A stretch of 57,386 nucleotides of DNA. Origin: Microaerobacter geothermalis. Its GTDB lineage: Bacteria; Bacillota; Bacilli; DSM-22679. The notes beneath the pieces are model-generated. The model saw only the letters and a list, made by a program, of their open reading frames with translations. It was not told the origin of the DNA and made no database searches. Where the stretch lies: NCBI RefSeq assembly GCF_021608135.1, contig NZ_JAKIHL010000016.1, positions 1 through 57,386 of the forward strand, read 5' to 3'. A program made the translations under genes and the position numbers. Numbering within the stretch: position 1 is the first letter of the stretch; each line of letters starts with the position of its first letter. Positions 26,545 to 35,853 of this stretch are shown here, piece by piece.

Positions 26545-26640
26545 ATATTGTGCTACTGAAATATTGGGTGACAGATCCATTTGAAAAACGGTTAGGAAAT
26601 ATAGGTTGACGGGACTTATCAATAGATGGAAATATCGAGG
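26545..26640 (+). pseudogene. Remnant of a second Uma2-family gene
   Basis: The DNA reads like the end of the intact gene (EYWIADPFETTVRKY...): here TEIFWVTDPFEK-type codons appear with small deletions that break the frame. It supports duplication and decay of the Uma2 locus. Confidence 0.55.
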
Positions 26641-26716
26641 ATGGTAACCAGACCTGTAAGAGGGGTGAAATTACGCACAAGTGCCTCTGAAGAAAGCAAC
26701 TTGGAAGCGACCATAA

Positions 26717-26920
26717 ATGCATAAAAGGTATGAAGCAATTATTGAACAGTTTTATATAAACTTCATAAGTTTATTGGACATTTCGGCAAAATTACGGCTA
26801 CAAGTATGCAAAATTTATGAAAAGGATATTAAAAATTTATGCAGATCCTTCATAAAAGATATGCAAGCTCAGGAACATGGAGAAATTATCCACAAAATAA
26901 ACAGGCGGTTTTGTGGATAA
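26717..26920 (+). CDS. Short hypothetical reading frame (67 aa)
   Basis: A helical, Ile/Lys-rich frame with no recognised motif and no strong ribosome-binding site. Its last codons lie in the inverted DnaA-box-like repeat, so it may be a chance frame or a decayed gene. Confidence 0.3.
   Translation: MHKRYEAIIEQFYINFISLLDISAKLRLQVCKIYEKDIKNLCRSFIKDMQAQEHGEIIHKINRRFCG
26886..26920. repeat. Inverted pair of DnaA-box-like sequences
   Basis: TTATCCACAAAA at 26886-26897 and TTTTGTGGATAA at 26909-26920 form a perfect 12-bp inverted repeat around 11 bases. TTATCCACA is the consensus DnaA box. It could be a DnaA-bound control site or origin remnant, or simply a hairpin; no T tract follows. Confidence 0.6.
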
Positions 26921-27220
26921 ATTGTATATAAGACTCCCTTTCCCCTTTAAACTTTTTGCCTACAAAGCAACTTCGGCGGGAAAATTTAATAAAAGCAAGC
27001 GTTGAAAACCTGCAATAGGCCAGATAAACTGATATTAAAACATCATACAAACATTCGTTCTGATGAGGAGCGGATAGAAATGCGAATATTATTTTTGCTA
27101 ATGCCAAATTCAATACTTGTTTTTCCCAAGGGCATCACTCCATGAATGGTTGGAGTCGATGCCCTTCAATTTTTTCAATCGAATTAAGAACATAACTTTA
27201 TTCGATGGAGGGAGATCGGA
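26921..27220. other. Intergenic region with one terminator-like hairpin
   Basis: Up to 27127 no gene or clear signal is seen. The hairpin at 27128-27176 and GGAGGGAGATCGGA before 27221 belong to the neighbours. Confidence 0.4.
27128..27176 (+). terminator. Long terminator-like hairpin
   Basis: AAGGGCATC pairs with GATGCCCTT, with an inner ACTCC/GGAGT stem, followed by CAATTTTTT. No obvious gene ends just upstream, so it may terminate an upstream transcript or mark a lost gene. Confidence 0.75.
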
Positions 27221-27514
27221 ATGGAGATCCAATGCACCAGGCATTTTTTGAAACGTTGCAAAGAACAGAATCTCGATCCCAAGGACATAACCAGTTGCCT
27301 GAAAGAAGAGATGCCAAAAATCCAGGGGATCGCAAAGTGGAGACTGCAAAATGGTATCGAAATCGTTGTCAATGGGATGGGAAATCGGCTTGTTCTCATC
27401 ACGGTGGTTGGCGTGGAGAAGCGAAAACGGGGGATATATGGACGCAATAAAACCTACAAACTGGAACGGTCATTTTCAATGCCAATCGAGCTGGAGTGGA
27501 TGGAGGTAGGTTGA
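27221..27514 (+). CDS. Small protein upstream of the Cas4-like nuclease
   Basis: A 97-residue alpha/beta protein: FLKRCKEQNLDPKDITSCL, then IAKWRLQNGIEIVVNGMGNRLVLITVVGVEKRK. The pattern resembles DUF4258/RelE-like toxins, but key residues are not obvious. Its stop codon lies just before the start of the nuclease gene, so the two are co-transcribed. Confidence 0.6.
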   Translation: MEIQCTRHFLKRCKEQNLDPKDITSCLKEEMPKIQGIAKWRLQNGIEIVVNGMGNRLVLITVVGVEKRKRGIYGRNKTYKLERSFSMPIELEWMEVG

Positions 27515-27516
27515 CT

Positions 27517-28443
27517 GTGAATGCGGCTCAACCCTTTCCAGAGCTAAGTTGGTCATGGACAAGAAACCAAACGTTTCTGAATTGCAAACGATGGTATTTC
27601 CATGCCTATTATAGCTCCTGGGGAGGCTGGCGGCGTAAGGCGTCCAATCTCTCCAGGCATGCCTACCGCCTAAAGCGGCTTGTTACGCTTGACCAATTGT
27701 TCGGGATTTCGGTACACAACCAGATTCATCGGATGATTGACGTGTCTCAAAAGATGACCGTCGAAGCATTTAATGCATCCGTTCAAAAAGCGTTGAACAA
27801 GGCGTATTGGGAATCCATACACAAAAAGGAGCAATGGTATGAACATCCCAGTGACTTCAACATGTTGCATGAAATGTATTACAACGGAGAGCTTCCCGAA
27901 CATAAAATCGAAGAATATCGGGAGCGGATGACCGTCATTGCCAACCATTTGCTGTCAAGTCAAACATTCATGGACATTTTTGACGGAAAGGGAAAAAGGA
28001 TTAAGCTGATCACATACGAGCGGTTCCGATTATTTGAGATGGAAGGCGTTAAAGCGTGGGTGGTCTTGGATCTGGTGTTTCAAGACCTGGAAAGCGGAAA
28101 ATTTGTTGTCGTCGATTTCAAAACGGGGAAACCCTCATCCAGTGACAGGGTGCAGTTGCTACTTTATGCTTTATTCCTTAAAGAAGCGTTTAACCTCCCT
28201 ACGCTGGATCAAATGGAATTGCGGAATGAATATTTGGCACAAGGGAAATACACTTCCTTCACGCCTAGACAAACTGATCTGGAGTACGTGCAGTCGTTGA
28301 TTCAAACCAGCGTGAAGGAAATGAAGGCCTACTTGCGTGTTCCAGAACAAAATGTGCCGCTGGAGATGGAGAGGTTTGAACAAACGAAAAATCGGGCGAT
28401 CTGCCGCAGGTGTGCGTTTCAGGAGTTGTGCGATATAGGGTAG
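27517..28443 (+). CDS. Cas4/AddB-like PD-(D/E)XK nuclease with Fe-S cysteines
   Basis: About 308 residues. One cysteine lies in FLNCKRWYF near residue 22 and three in CRRCAFQELC near residues 294-303, the 1+3 layout of Fe-S nucleases. The catalytic part reads AWVVLDLVFQD, then VVVDFKTGK near residue 196, followed by QLLLYALFLKE, as in RecB-family exonucleases. No CRISPR-Cas genes are near. GTG 27517 is chosen for spacing from GGAGG; TTG 27511 is possible. It could be a DNA end-processing enzyme in defence or in replication of the element. Confidence 0.82.
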   Translation: MNAAQPFPELSWSWTRNQTFLNCKRWYFHAYYSSWGGWRRKASNLSRHAYRLKRLVTLDQLFGISVHNQIHRMIDVSQKMTVEAFNASVQKALNKAYWESIHKKEQWYEHPSDFNMLHEMYYNGELPEHKIEEYRERMTVIANHLLSSQTFMDIFDGKGKRIKLITYERFRLFEMEGVKAWVVLDLVFQDLESGKFVVVDFKTGKPSSSDRVQLLLYALFLKEAFNLPTLDQMELRNEYLAQGKYTSFTPRQTDLEYVQSLIQTSVKEMKAYLRVPEQNVPLEMERFEQTKNRAICRRCAFQELCDIG

Positions 28444-28567
28444 AGGGCGGTGTGAGGCTTATGGGGCTGACATGATTGACAAGGCTGGCAACGCTTAGAA
28501 TATGTCGATACCCAAAATAACAGGTTTCCCGACTGGGAATCAGATGGAATGGAAGGAGAAATGTATC

Positions 28568-29062
28568 ATGAATGAAGACATGCTGAAAGACGTGGATTTG
28601 TTGGATGAGACGGAAGAGGAGGCAGAAGGCTCTCTCACGGTATCCGACAATTTCGGGATTATGTTGAAGCATTATAGGAAATTGAAAAATCTTTCTTTAA
28701 AGGAGTTAGAAAATCTGTGCGGAGTGTCGGCTTCTTACATTAACAGACTCGAGAGGGGAGAAAGGAGATCCCCGAGTATTTCCGTTATATTGCGATTGGC
28801 AGGGGTGTTGGATATCAATAGTTCGGTACTGTTAGCGGCGATTAACATCAAAGAGCCACAGACTTCTGAAAAAATCACTTTTTCCGAACTACTGATCAAG
28901 CATGAATTTCTGCTCAATGGAGAAGAACTGAGCAAGGAGGCAAAGGAGAAACTGCTGAAAATTGTCGAGCACATTGCCCAGTGCCACTGGAACTCGGACA
29001 CGAAAGTCCGTGACATTTTCGTCTTGGCAGAGCTGGTAGATCAATTCAAACTCGCGGTTTGA
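28568..29062 (+). CDS. XRE-family transcriptional regulator
   Basis: A 164-residue protein with an acidic N-terminus and a helix-turn-helix: FGIMLKHYRKLKNLSLKELENLCGVSASYINRLERGERRSPSISVILRLAGVL (residues 28-80). The C-terminal half is helical. GGAAGGAGAAATG precedes ATG 28568. It may control the neighbouring nuclease genes or the type I system. Confidence 0.85.
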   Translation: MNEDMLKDVDLLDETEEEAEGSLTVSDNFGIMLKHYRKLKNLSLKELENLCGVSASYINRLERGERRSPSISVILRLAGVLDINSSVLLAAINIKEPQTSEKITFSELLIKHEFLLNGEELSKEAKEKLLKIVEHIAQCHWNSDTKVRDIFVLAELVDQFKLAV

Positions 29063-29131
29063 AAACATTTCGGATGGGAGGGACGGGGAATGTCTCTCCC
29101 TTCTCAGTCATGATGAAAAGGTGGGAGTACA

Positions 29132-29788
29132 TTGCCGAAACAACGTTCGGAAAAAGAGTTTATTTTTAACTTGTACTTGAAGAAGTATCCCGAAGTGTTG
29201 GAAGGGATTCTTGGTGTTGACCTGGCACAGATTGAACTGGAAATTCCGTATGGTCGGAAGAAAATTGATTTTTATGCCGTCTCCAGAGACAAACGGGTAG
29301 AGGTTTTTGTAGAGAACCAATTGACACAGTCGGATGTAGCACATTTGAAAGAAAAAATCATGCCTATTTTGCAGAGTTTGCAAGAGGGCATAGTAGTCTG
29401 GACGGCTCAACGTTTTGACACAGCACATCTGTCTGCGGTCAAAGCATTTCTGAAAGCCAATCCGCAGAAATACGTGAATGTTTACGGCGTAGAACTGCAC
29501 CCTGAAGTGATAAAACAGCTGAAGATGATCCAATTTTTCTCGCCATACTTGCAAGGTTCAATTGGGGAGTTTCCAGATGATTTCCCTGGCGAGGCTTATG
29601 AAAAAAAAAGAATTCAAGGTCCGCAGGGGCAGGTTGTTGAACAAATCATGGAAATCGACAAAGATTGGTGGAGATCGTCGATGATTGACCCAAGAATGGC
29701 GGAGATTTTGTTGGAAGAAGTCACGGATGAACGGGCGTTTTTAGCCCAACAGGAACGGATATCGGAGTATCTTATCCACCGTTTCTAA
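29132..29788 (+). CDS. PD-(D/E)XK-fold-like protein (DUF4268-like)
   Basis: A 218-residue protein starting at TTG after AGGTGGGAG. The middle reads IPYGRKKIDFYAVSRDKRVEVFVENQLTQSDVAHLKEKIM near residues 45-85; the D...E-x-N-Q-L pattern is like DUF4268 proteins, which have a variant restriction-endonuclease fold. The C-terminus has WWRSSMIDPRMAEILLEEV. It sits directly before hsdR with a terminator between. Exact role unknown; an anti-phage nuclease is likely. Confidence 0.65.
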   Translation: MPKQRSEKEFIFNLYLKKYPEVLEGILGVDLAQIELEIPYGRKKIDFYAVSRDKRVEVFVENQLTQSDVAHLKEKIMPILQSLQEGIVVWTAQRFDTAHLSAVKAFLKANPQKYVNVYGVELHPEVIKQLKMIQFFSPYLQGSIGEFPDDFPGEAYEKKRIQGPQGQVVEQIMEIDKDWWRSSMIDPRMAEILLEEVTDERAFLAQQERISEYLIHRF

Positions 29789-29800
29789 ACCCGTCCATTG

Positions 29801-29827
29801 AACCGCCTTTGTGGCGGTTTTGTTTTT
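29801..29827 (+). terminator. Terminator before the type I restriction operon
   Basis: AACCGCC and GGCGGTT pair around five bases, followed by TTGTTTTT. Confidence 0.85.
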
Positions 29828-29969
29828 GGAGGACTTTCCGTCCTGTTCTTTGTGCCTCGATGTATCTTTCAAGCTACGAACGACACAAAAATTCTGGTAA
29901 AATTGTAGTAACTAATGGAAACAACCGCTTGGGCGAATGGAATTATGGCACGAAAAGGGGGTAATGGTA

Positions 29970-32333
29970 ATGCCCAAATATTCGGAACGGGATATTTGTA
30001 CAAAGTTTATTACTCCCGCTTTAATTAAGGCAGGATGGGATATACATAAGCAAATTCGGGAAGAAGTAACATTTACGGCGGGACGTATTATTGTAAAAGG
30101 GAAGATGCACACCAGAAGAAAGGCGAAGCGAGCGGACTATATTCTTTATTACAAATCTAACCTGCCGCTGGCCATTATCGAAGCAAAAGATGACACACAT
30201 TCCGTTGGAGACGGAATGCAACAAGCTTTGCAATATGCCGATATCCTCGATATTCCCTTTGTTTTCAGTTCAAACGGAAAAGCGTTTTTAGAACACGATC
30301 GAACAGGCATGTCGGATTATGTTGAAAGGGAAATTGGGCTTGATGAGTTTCCGTCTCCTGAACAATTGTGGGAAAGGTATAAGCAATGGAAGGGCATTAC
30401 GGAAGAGCAGGAAAGAATCATTACGCAAGACTATTTTTCGGATGGAAGCGGAAAAACGCCGCGTTACTACCAACGAATTGCCATTAATCGTGCAGTAGAA
30501 GCGATTGCCAAAGGACAAAATCGACTTCTGCTGGTCCTTGCCACGGGAACGGGCAAAACGCTCATTGCCTTTCAGTTGATTTGGAGATTATGGAAGTCCA
30601 GAACGAAGAAAAGAATCCTGTTTCTTGCCGACCGTAACATCTTGGTTGATCAGACGATGGCAAATGATTTTAAGCATTTTGGCGATAAGATGACCAAAAT
30701 CAGGAATCGCAAGGTGGATAAGTCATATGAAATTTATTTAGCACTGTACCAAGGAGTGTCGGGTGCCGAGGAATGGAAAAACATCTACAAAGAATTTTCT
30801 CCTGATTTCTTTGACCTGATTATCGTGGATGAGTGCCATCGTGGTAGTGCCAAAGAAGATTCCGCATGGCGGGAGATTTTGGAATATTTCTCGTCAGCGA
30901 CTCAGGTTGGACTCACGGCAACCCCTAAAGAAACGAAAGACGTTTCGAACATTCATTACTTTGGGGAGCCAATTTACACATACAGTTTGAAACAAGGGAT
31001 CAACGATGGATTCCTGGCTCCTTATCGGGTCATTCGATACACCATTGATAAAGACGTGGAAGGCTGGCGGCCAGAAGAAGGACAGAGAGATAAATACGGA
31101 CAAATCATCGAAGATCGGATTTATAACGTCAAAGACTTTGATCGCACATTAATTATTGATGAACGTACTGCCCTGGTCGCCAAAAAAATCACGGAGTATC
31201 TAAAGAAAACGGATCGTTTTCAGAAAACCATTGTTTTTTGTGTAGACATACCGCATGCTGAACGAATGCGTCAGGCATTGGTAAACGAAAATGCCGATTT
31301 GGCGGCTCAAAATCCAAAATACATTGTACGAATAACGGGGGATAATGAGGAGGGGAAGGAGGAGCTGGACAACTTTATCGATCCAGCCAGTACATACCCC
31401 GTGATCGCAGTGACGTCCAAGTTGTTAACGACTGGCGTCGATGTCCAAACGTGCAAGCTCATTGTGCTGGATGCCAACATTAATTCCATGACAGAATTTA
31501 AACAGATCATTGGTCGGGGCACTCGTGTAAACGAAGAATACGGCAAATATTCGTTCACCATCATCGATTTTCGTAATGTTACCAACTTGTTTGCCGACCC
31601 CGCGTTTGACGGAGAACCTGTACAAATCTATGAACCCAAAGAGGGGGATCCTTCCATTCCGCCAGAAGTAGTGGAAGAAGACGATGAAGAAGAAGCAGGC
31701 TTCTCGGATGACTTATACGGCGGTGACAAGGAGGATGGATACGAAGGAGATGACGTGATCCGCGAGCGATCGCGAACGTATTACGTCGATAATGTCAAGG
31801 TGAAAGTGATCAACGAGAGGGTTCAATACATCAATGAGGAAGGAAAGTTGATCACAGAGTCTTTGAAGGACTATACCAAAAAAAGAGTCAATCAAAATTA
31901 CGCCTCGCTTGACGAGTTTCTGCAAAAATGGAACGCCGCCGAACGTAAGGATGCTATAATAGAAGAGTTGCTTGAACAGGGTGTGCTCCTGGATGAATTA
32001 CAGCAAGAAGTGGGAAAATACTTCGATCCTTTTGATCTCATCTGTCACGTAGCCTTCGATATGAAGCCGCTCACTCGTCGAGAACGGGCGATGAATGTGA
32101 AAAAACGGAATTACTTTACCAAATATGGAGAAAAAGCAAGGGCTGTATTGGAAGCCTTGCTGGACAAGTATGCGGATGAAGGCATTGAAAATATTGAAAG
32201 CATGGAAGTGTTAAAACTTCATCCCTTTGATCAGTACGGATCTCTTATTGAGATTGTCAAATTTTTCGGGGGCAAGCAGAAGTATTTGGAAGCGTTAAAA
32301 GAGTTGAAGCAACAAATCTACACATCAGCTTAG
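29970..32333 (+). CDS. hsdR: Type I restriction enzyme, R subunit
   Basis: About 787 residues. The N-terminal nuclease domain has [20 protein letters not shown] (D and ExK). The helicase motor has Walker A LATGTGKT near residue 190, DECH near 287, [10 protein letters not shown] and the RGTRVNE motif VI. A C-terminal helical part (DUF/EcoEI type) follows an acidic linker ([13 protein letters not shown]). It translocates DNA and cuts unmodified sites with HsdM and HsdS. ATG 29970 lies in GGGGGTAATGGTAATG; ATG 29964 is possible. Confidence 0.95.
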   Translation: MPKYSERDICTKFITPALIKAGWDIHKQIREEVTFTAGRIIVKGKMHTRRKAKRADYILYYKSNLPLAIIEAKDDTHSVGDGMQQALQYADILDIPFVFSSNGKAFLEHDRTGMSDYVEREIGLDEFPSPEQLWERYKQWKGITEEQERIITQDYFSDGSGKTPRYYQRIAINRAVEAIAKGQNRLLLVLATGTGKTLIAFQLIWRLWKSRTKKRILFLADRNILVDQTMANDFKHFGDKMTKIRNRKVDKSYEIYLALYQGVSGAEEWKNIYKEFSPDFFDLIIVDECHRGSAKEDSAWREILEYFSSATQVGLTATPKETKDVSNIHYFGEPIYTYSLKQGINDGFLAPYRVIRYTIDKDVEGWRPEEGQRDKYGQIIEDRIYNVKDFDRTLIIDERTALVAKKITEYLKKTDRFQKTIVFCVDIPHAERMRQALVNENADLAAQNPKYIVRITGDNEEGKEELDNFIDPASTYPVIAVTSKLLTTGVDVQTCKLIVLDANINSMTEFKQIIGRGTRVNEEYGKYSFTIIDFRNVTNLFADPAFDGEPVQIYEPKEGDPSIPPEVVEEDDEEEAGFSDDLYGGDKEDGYEGDDVIRERSRTYYVDNVKVKVINERVQYINEEGKLITESLKDYTKKRVNQNYASLDEFLQKWNAAERKDAIIEELLEQGVLLDELQQEVGKYFDPFDLICHVAFDMKPLTRRERAMNVKKRNYFTKYGEKARAVLEALLDKYADEGIENIESMEVLKLHPFDQYGSLIEIVKFFGGKQKYLEALKELKQQIYTSA

Positions 32334-32354
32334 TTTGCTACTAGGAGGAACAAC

Positions 32355-33779
32355 ATGACAATAGCCAATATCGTGAAATCGATTCAGGATATCATGCGGC
32401 AAGACGTTGGAGTAGATGGCGATGCACAACGGATTGCTCAGCTTGTCTGGATGATTTTCCTGAAAATCTTTGATGATAAAGAAGCAGAGTTGGAGCTTTT
32501 AGATGAAGAGTATCGTTCGCCAATTCCAGAGAAGTATCGTTGGCGTAACTGGGCGGCAAACGATGAGGGCATGACAGGAGACGAGTTGTTGGAATTCGTA
32601 AACAATGAGCTGTTTCCCGCTTTAAAAGAACTTTCGGATGTTGAAGAAGGAAGCCGAGGTTACCTCGTAAGAGAAGTGTTCCAGGACAGCTACAATTACA
32701 TGAAGTCGGGAACACTGATGCGTCAGGTGATTAACAAAATCAACGAAATTGACTTTAACAGCTCCGAAGATCGCCATTTGTTCAATGACTTTTATGAGAC
32801 TTTTTTGCGTGATCTCCAGAGTGCAGGAAATGCAGGAGAATACTATACGCCTCGTGCAGTCACACAATTTATGGTAGATATGACCAATCCGCAATTGGGG
32901 GAGAAGGTGTTGGATCCTGCTTGTGGCACTGGGGGTTTTCTGACCTGTGCATTGGAACATTTGATGAAACAAGCGAAAACGGTTGAAGATCGGCAACTGG
33001 TTCAATCGTCTATATTGGGTATAGAGAAAAAACCGTTGCCTCATATTCTCAGTGTGACGAATTTAATTTTGCATGATATTGATATTCCCAAGATCCGCCG
33101 AGACAATTCGCTATCCCGACCGTTGCGTGACTACGGCATGAAGGATAAGGTCGACGTAATCTTGACCAATCCACCTTTTGGGGGAATTGAAGAAGACGGA
33201 ATTCAGGCGAATTTCCCTGCCAGTTTCCGTACGAAAGAGACCGCTGATCTCTTTATGGTTTTAATTTTAACCTTACTGAAAGATGGCGGACGTGCGGCTG
33301 TTGTATTGCCTGATGGTTTTCTCTTTGGCGAAGGGGTCAAAACACGCATTAAAGAAAAATTGCTCAGTGAATGCAATTTACATACAATTGTTCGCTTGCC
33401 TAATGGCGTCTTTGCTCCGTATACGGGTATTCGAACCAATCTATTGTTCTTTACCAAGGGTGAACCGACTAAGGAAATTTGGTACTTTGAGCATCCATAC
33501 CCCGAAGGTCAGAAGTCCTATTCCAAGACAAAACCGATCCGCATTGAGGAATTTGATCTGGAGAAGCAGTGGTGGGGAAATCGTGTTGAAAATGAATACG
33601 CTTGGAAAGTGACTGTAGAGGAAATCAGGAGCATCAATTATAACCTTGATGTGAAGAATCCGAATAAATCAGCGGAAGACATTGATTTGGATGTTTCTCA
33701 AATCTTGAAGAGAATCCAGCAAGGAAATCGTAAGATCGAGCAACTCACTGGGGAACTTATTAAAATTTTGGGGTATTAA
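32355..33779 (+). CDS. hsdM: Type I modification methyltransferase, M subunit
   Basis: A 474-residue N6-adenine methyltransferase. The SAM site is DPACGTGGFL near residue 189 and the catalytic motif NPPFGG near 271. The N-terminal helical HsdM_N domain binds the S subunit. TAGGAGGAAC precedes ATG. It is 21 bp after hsdR and 2 bp before hsdS, so the three subunits are made from one transcript. Confidence 0.96.
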   Translation: MTIANIVKSIQDIMRQDVGVDGDAQRIAQLVWMIFLKIFDDKEAELELLDEEYRSPIPEKYRWRNWAANDEGMTGDELLEFVNNELFPALKELSDVEEGSRGYLVREVFQDSYNYMKSGTLMRQVINKINEIDFNSSEDRHLFNDFYETFLRDLQSAGNAGEYYTPRAVTQFMVDMTNPQLGEKVLDPACGTGGFLTCALEHLMKQAKTVEDRQLVQSSILGIEKKPLPHILSVTNLILHDIDIPKIRRDNSLSRPLRDYGMKDKVDVILTNPPFGGIEEDGIQANFPASFRTKETADLFMVLILTLLKDGGRAAVVLPDGFLFGEGVKTRIKEKLLSECNLHTIVRLPNGVFAPYTGIRTNLLFFTKGEPTKEIWYFEHPYPEGQKSYSKTKPIRIEEFDLEKQWWGNRVENEYAWKVTVEEIRSINYNLDVKNPNKSAEDIDLDVSQILKRIQQGNRKIEQLTGELIKILGY

Positions 33780-33781
33780 AA

Positions 33782-35104
33782 ATGAAGACTTATCAAGTTG
33801 TTAAACTAGGCGATGTTTTAAAGAGGAATACGAAACAAATTCGCATAGAGGATAATCAAAAATACAAGCAAGTGACTGTACGTTTGTGGGGTAAGGGTGT
33901 TCAATTACGTAATGAAGTATACGGTCATGAAATTAAATCAGATAGTAGGTATATTGTAAAATCTGGGCAGTTTATAGTTTCCAAGATTGATGCAAGAAAC
34001 GGGGCCTCAGGTCTTATTCCCGAAGAATTAGATGGAGCTATCATAACGGGGGACTTTTTATCATTCGACATTAACAAGGACTTAATTCTTCCAGAATACT
34101 TGTTATGGTTGAGCAGATCTGAGTGGTTTATTGAACAATGTGTACAGGCGAGTTCAGGAACAACCAACAGAATTCGTTTGAACGAATCAAAATTTTTACA
34201 AATCGAAATTTCTTTACCTAATATTTCGGAACAAGCTCAGATCATCAGGAAGATCCAAGACGCGGTTCAAATTATCAACAATATTGACTTGGTTCTTACG
34301 GAGCAAAAACAGCTTACGGAAAATTTACGTCAAAGTATTTTACAAAAAGCTATTCAAGGTCATTTGGTTGAACAAGATCCCAACGACGAACCCGCGGCGG
34401 ATTTGTTAAAGAGAATTCGTGAAGAAAAAGAGCGGCTGATCAAAGAAAAGAAAATCAAGAAAGAGAAGCCGTTGCCGCCGATCTCGCCTGAAGAGATTCC
34501 GTATGAGTTGCCGAAAGGGTGGGAGTGGGTAAGGTTAGGGGAAATAGGTAGTTGGGGAGCAGGAGCAACACCAAATCGGAATAATCCCCTTTTTTACAAT
34601 GGATCAATTCCTTGGTTGAAAACGGGTGAATTAAATGATGCTTTCATTTTTGATTCTGAAGAAAAAATAACCGAATTAGCACTTGAAAAAAACTCTATTA
34701 GGTTGAACAAACCTGGAGACGTTTTAATTGCGATGTATGGAGCTACTATAGGTAAATTGGGGATTTTAGGAATAGAGGCGGCGACAAATCAAGCTTGTTG
34801 TGCCTGTACACCATTTTCGGGAATTTATAACAAATACCTTTTTTATTACTTAATGTCAAGACGAGAATTCTTCCAAAATCAAGGGGCTGGTGGTGCTCAA
34901 CCTAACATATCGAAAGAAAAGATAATCAATACTTTAATGCCATTGCCACCCACAAATGAGCAGAAACGAATTGTTGATAAGATAGAAAGGTTATTCAGTA
35001 TTTGTGAAGAATTAGAGCGTTGTATCAGTACTTCCAAGCATGAAAGTGACTTGTTAGTGCAATCGGTATTAAGGGAAACATTTCAACAAGAAATACTCAT
35101 ATAA
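33782..35104 (+). CDS. hsdS: Type I specificity subunit
   Basis: A 440-residue protein with two target-recognition domains (about residues 1-180 and 240-420), each ending in a coiled-coil spacer: LPNISEQAQIIRKIQDAV and LPPTNEQKRIVDKIERLF. The central region is charged (KEKKIKKEKPLPPISPEE). It sets the DNA target of the HsdRMS complex; the recognised sequence cannot be deduced. The DNA is more A+T-rich than hsdR/hsdM, as is common for exchangeable S genes. Confidence 0.94.
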   Translation: MKTYQVVKLGDVLKRNTKQIRIEDNQKYKQVTVRLWGKGVQLRNEVYGHEIKSDSRYIVKSGQFIVSKIDARNGASGLIPEELDGAIITGDFLSFDINKDLILPEYLLWLSRSEWFIEQCVQASSGTTNRIRLNESKFLQIEISLPNISEQAQIIRKIQDAVQIINNIDLVLTEQKQLTENLRQSILQKAIQGHLVEQDPNDEPAADLLKRIREEKERLIKEKKIKKEKPLPPISPEEIPYELPKGWEWVRLGEIGSWGAGATPNRNNPLFYNGSIPWLKTGELNDAFIFDSEEKITELALEKNSIRLNKPGDVLIAMYGATIGKLGILGIEAATNQACCACTPFSGIYNKYLFYYLMSRREFFQNQGAGGAQPNISKEKIINTLMPLPPTNEQKRIVDKIERLFSICEELERCISTSKHESDLLVQSVLRETFQQEILI

Positions 35105-35140
35105 AGAAGAGCCAATGAAAATTTAGCTTTGTATATTAAA

Positions 35141-35175
35141 AGGCTACTCCTAATTGTTTTAGAGTAGCCTTATTG
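35141..35175 (+). terminator. Terminator after hsdS
   Basis: AGGCTACTC and GAGTAGCCT pair around 12 bases and are followed by TATTGTT. Confidence 0.8.
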
Positions 35176-35204
35176 TTCCTAAAAAAGTTAATTAATCAAG
35201 TTAT

Positions 35205-35500
35205 GAGTAAGAATCAAACCTCTTCAAGGTTGCATTATTGTCCGTGAAAAATGCAATTTCATCCAATGAACTATAATGAAAACCCGTTGTTCTGGTGTGA
35301 TTCAAGCATGATCGTAGAACATGCTTTTGCGTTTTTGCTGATTCCTACGGTATCGCTTCAACCTTCTATGGGGTGGATGCAAAATCCTATGTCGTGTTTC
35401 AATCCTTTTATGGTTGCATTACCCCGATGGGAAAAACGAAACTAAATGCAAGCAACACCTGCAAGTGGATCATCAAACTTTGCAGATGTTGCAATTTTCT
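35205..35500. other. Structured intergenic region with repeated TTGCATT/AATGCAA stems
   Basis: TTGCATT pairs with AATGCAA at 35230-35256 and again at 35414-35451. AAGCATG/CATGCTT forms another hairpin near 35307-35329. GCAACA.CTGCAA pairs with TTGCAG.TGTTGC at 35454-35494. A 64-codon plus-strand frame crosses it but has no ribosome-binding site. It may hold the parMR terminator, a small RNA or a protein-binding array. Confidence 0.45.
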
Positions 35501-35580
35501 ACGTTATTTTGCCTTATTCGCCTTTCCCCTATAAAGATAATCCCAACCCTTGATTTTGCTGACGAAAGGATTTTTTCAGA

Positions 35581-35853
35581 TTAAAACAATTGATTAAGGA
35601 GTTCGGCATCTTCTTTGGAAAGAAAATCACTTTGCTCGATATTTGACTGATTTGCATAAGGAACTGGACTTTTCTGAAAGATTTCCATTACTATTTCTCG
35701 TATTTGATCATGGGTAACCGTGCGTTCATTGTTCAAATAGGTTTCCAAAGCTTGTGCGATGTAATCGCTTTTATTGGGGACAGTTTTCAAATGTTCGTAA
35801 ATATGCCTGTATTGTTGTTTGAAAGAAATCGAGAGCCTCATTCGATTACCCAT
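35581..35853 (-). CDS. ParR-like partition adaptor
   Basis: A 90-residue protein. The N-terminus MRLSISFKQQYRHIYEHLKTVPNKSDYIAQALETYLNNE fits a ribbon-helix-helix DNA-binding fold; the C-terminus is acidic. It overlaps the actin-like gene by 8 nt. In type II plasmid partition the small RHH protein binds the centromere and caps the ParM filament. Named by context rather than strong similarity. Confidence 0.65.
   Translation of the reverse strand: MGNRMRLSISFKQQYRHIYEHLKTVPNKSDYIAQALETYLNNERTVTHDQIREIVMEIFQKSPVPYANQSNIEQSDFLSKEDAELLNQLF

Noticed and set aside
35251-35445. 64-codon plus-strand frame
   Set aside because: No ribosome-binding site and it crosses several hairpins; it looks like a by-product of the structured region.
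35205-35450. CRISPR array or orphan repeat-spacers (GTTTCAATCC... and similar pieces)
   Set aside because: The similar pieces are degenerate and their spacing is uneven (about 146 and 43 bp). No cas gene lies in the window. Local inverted repeats explain the similarity better.
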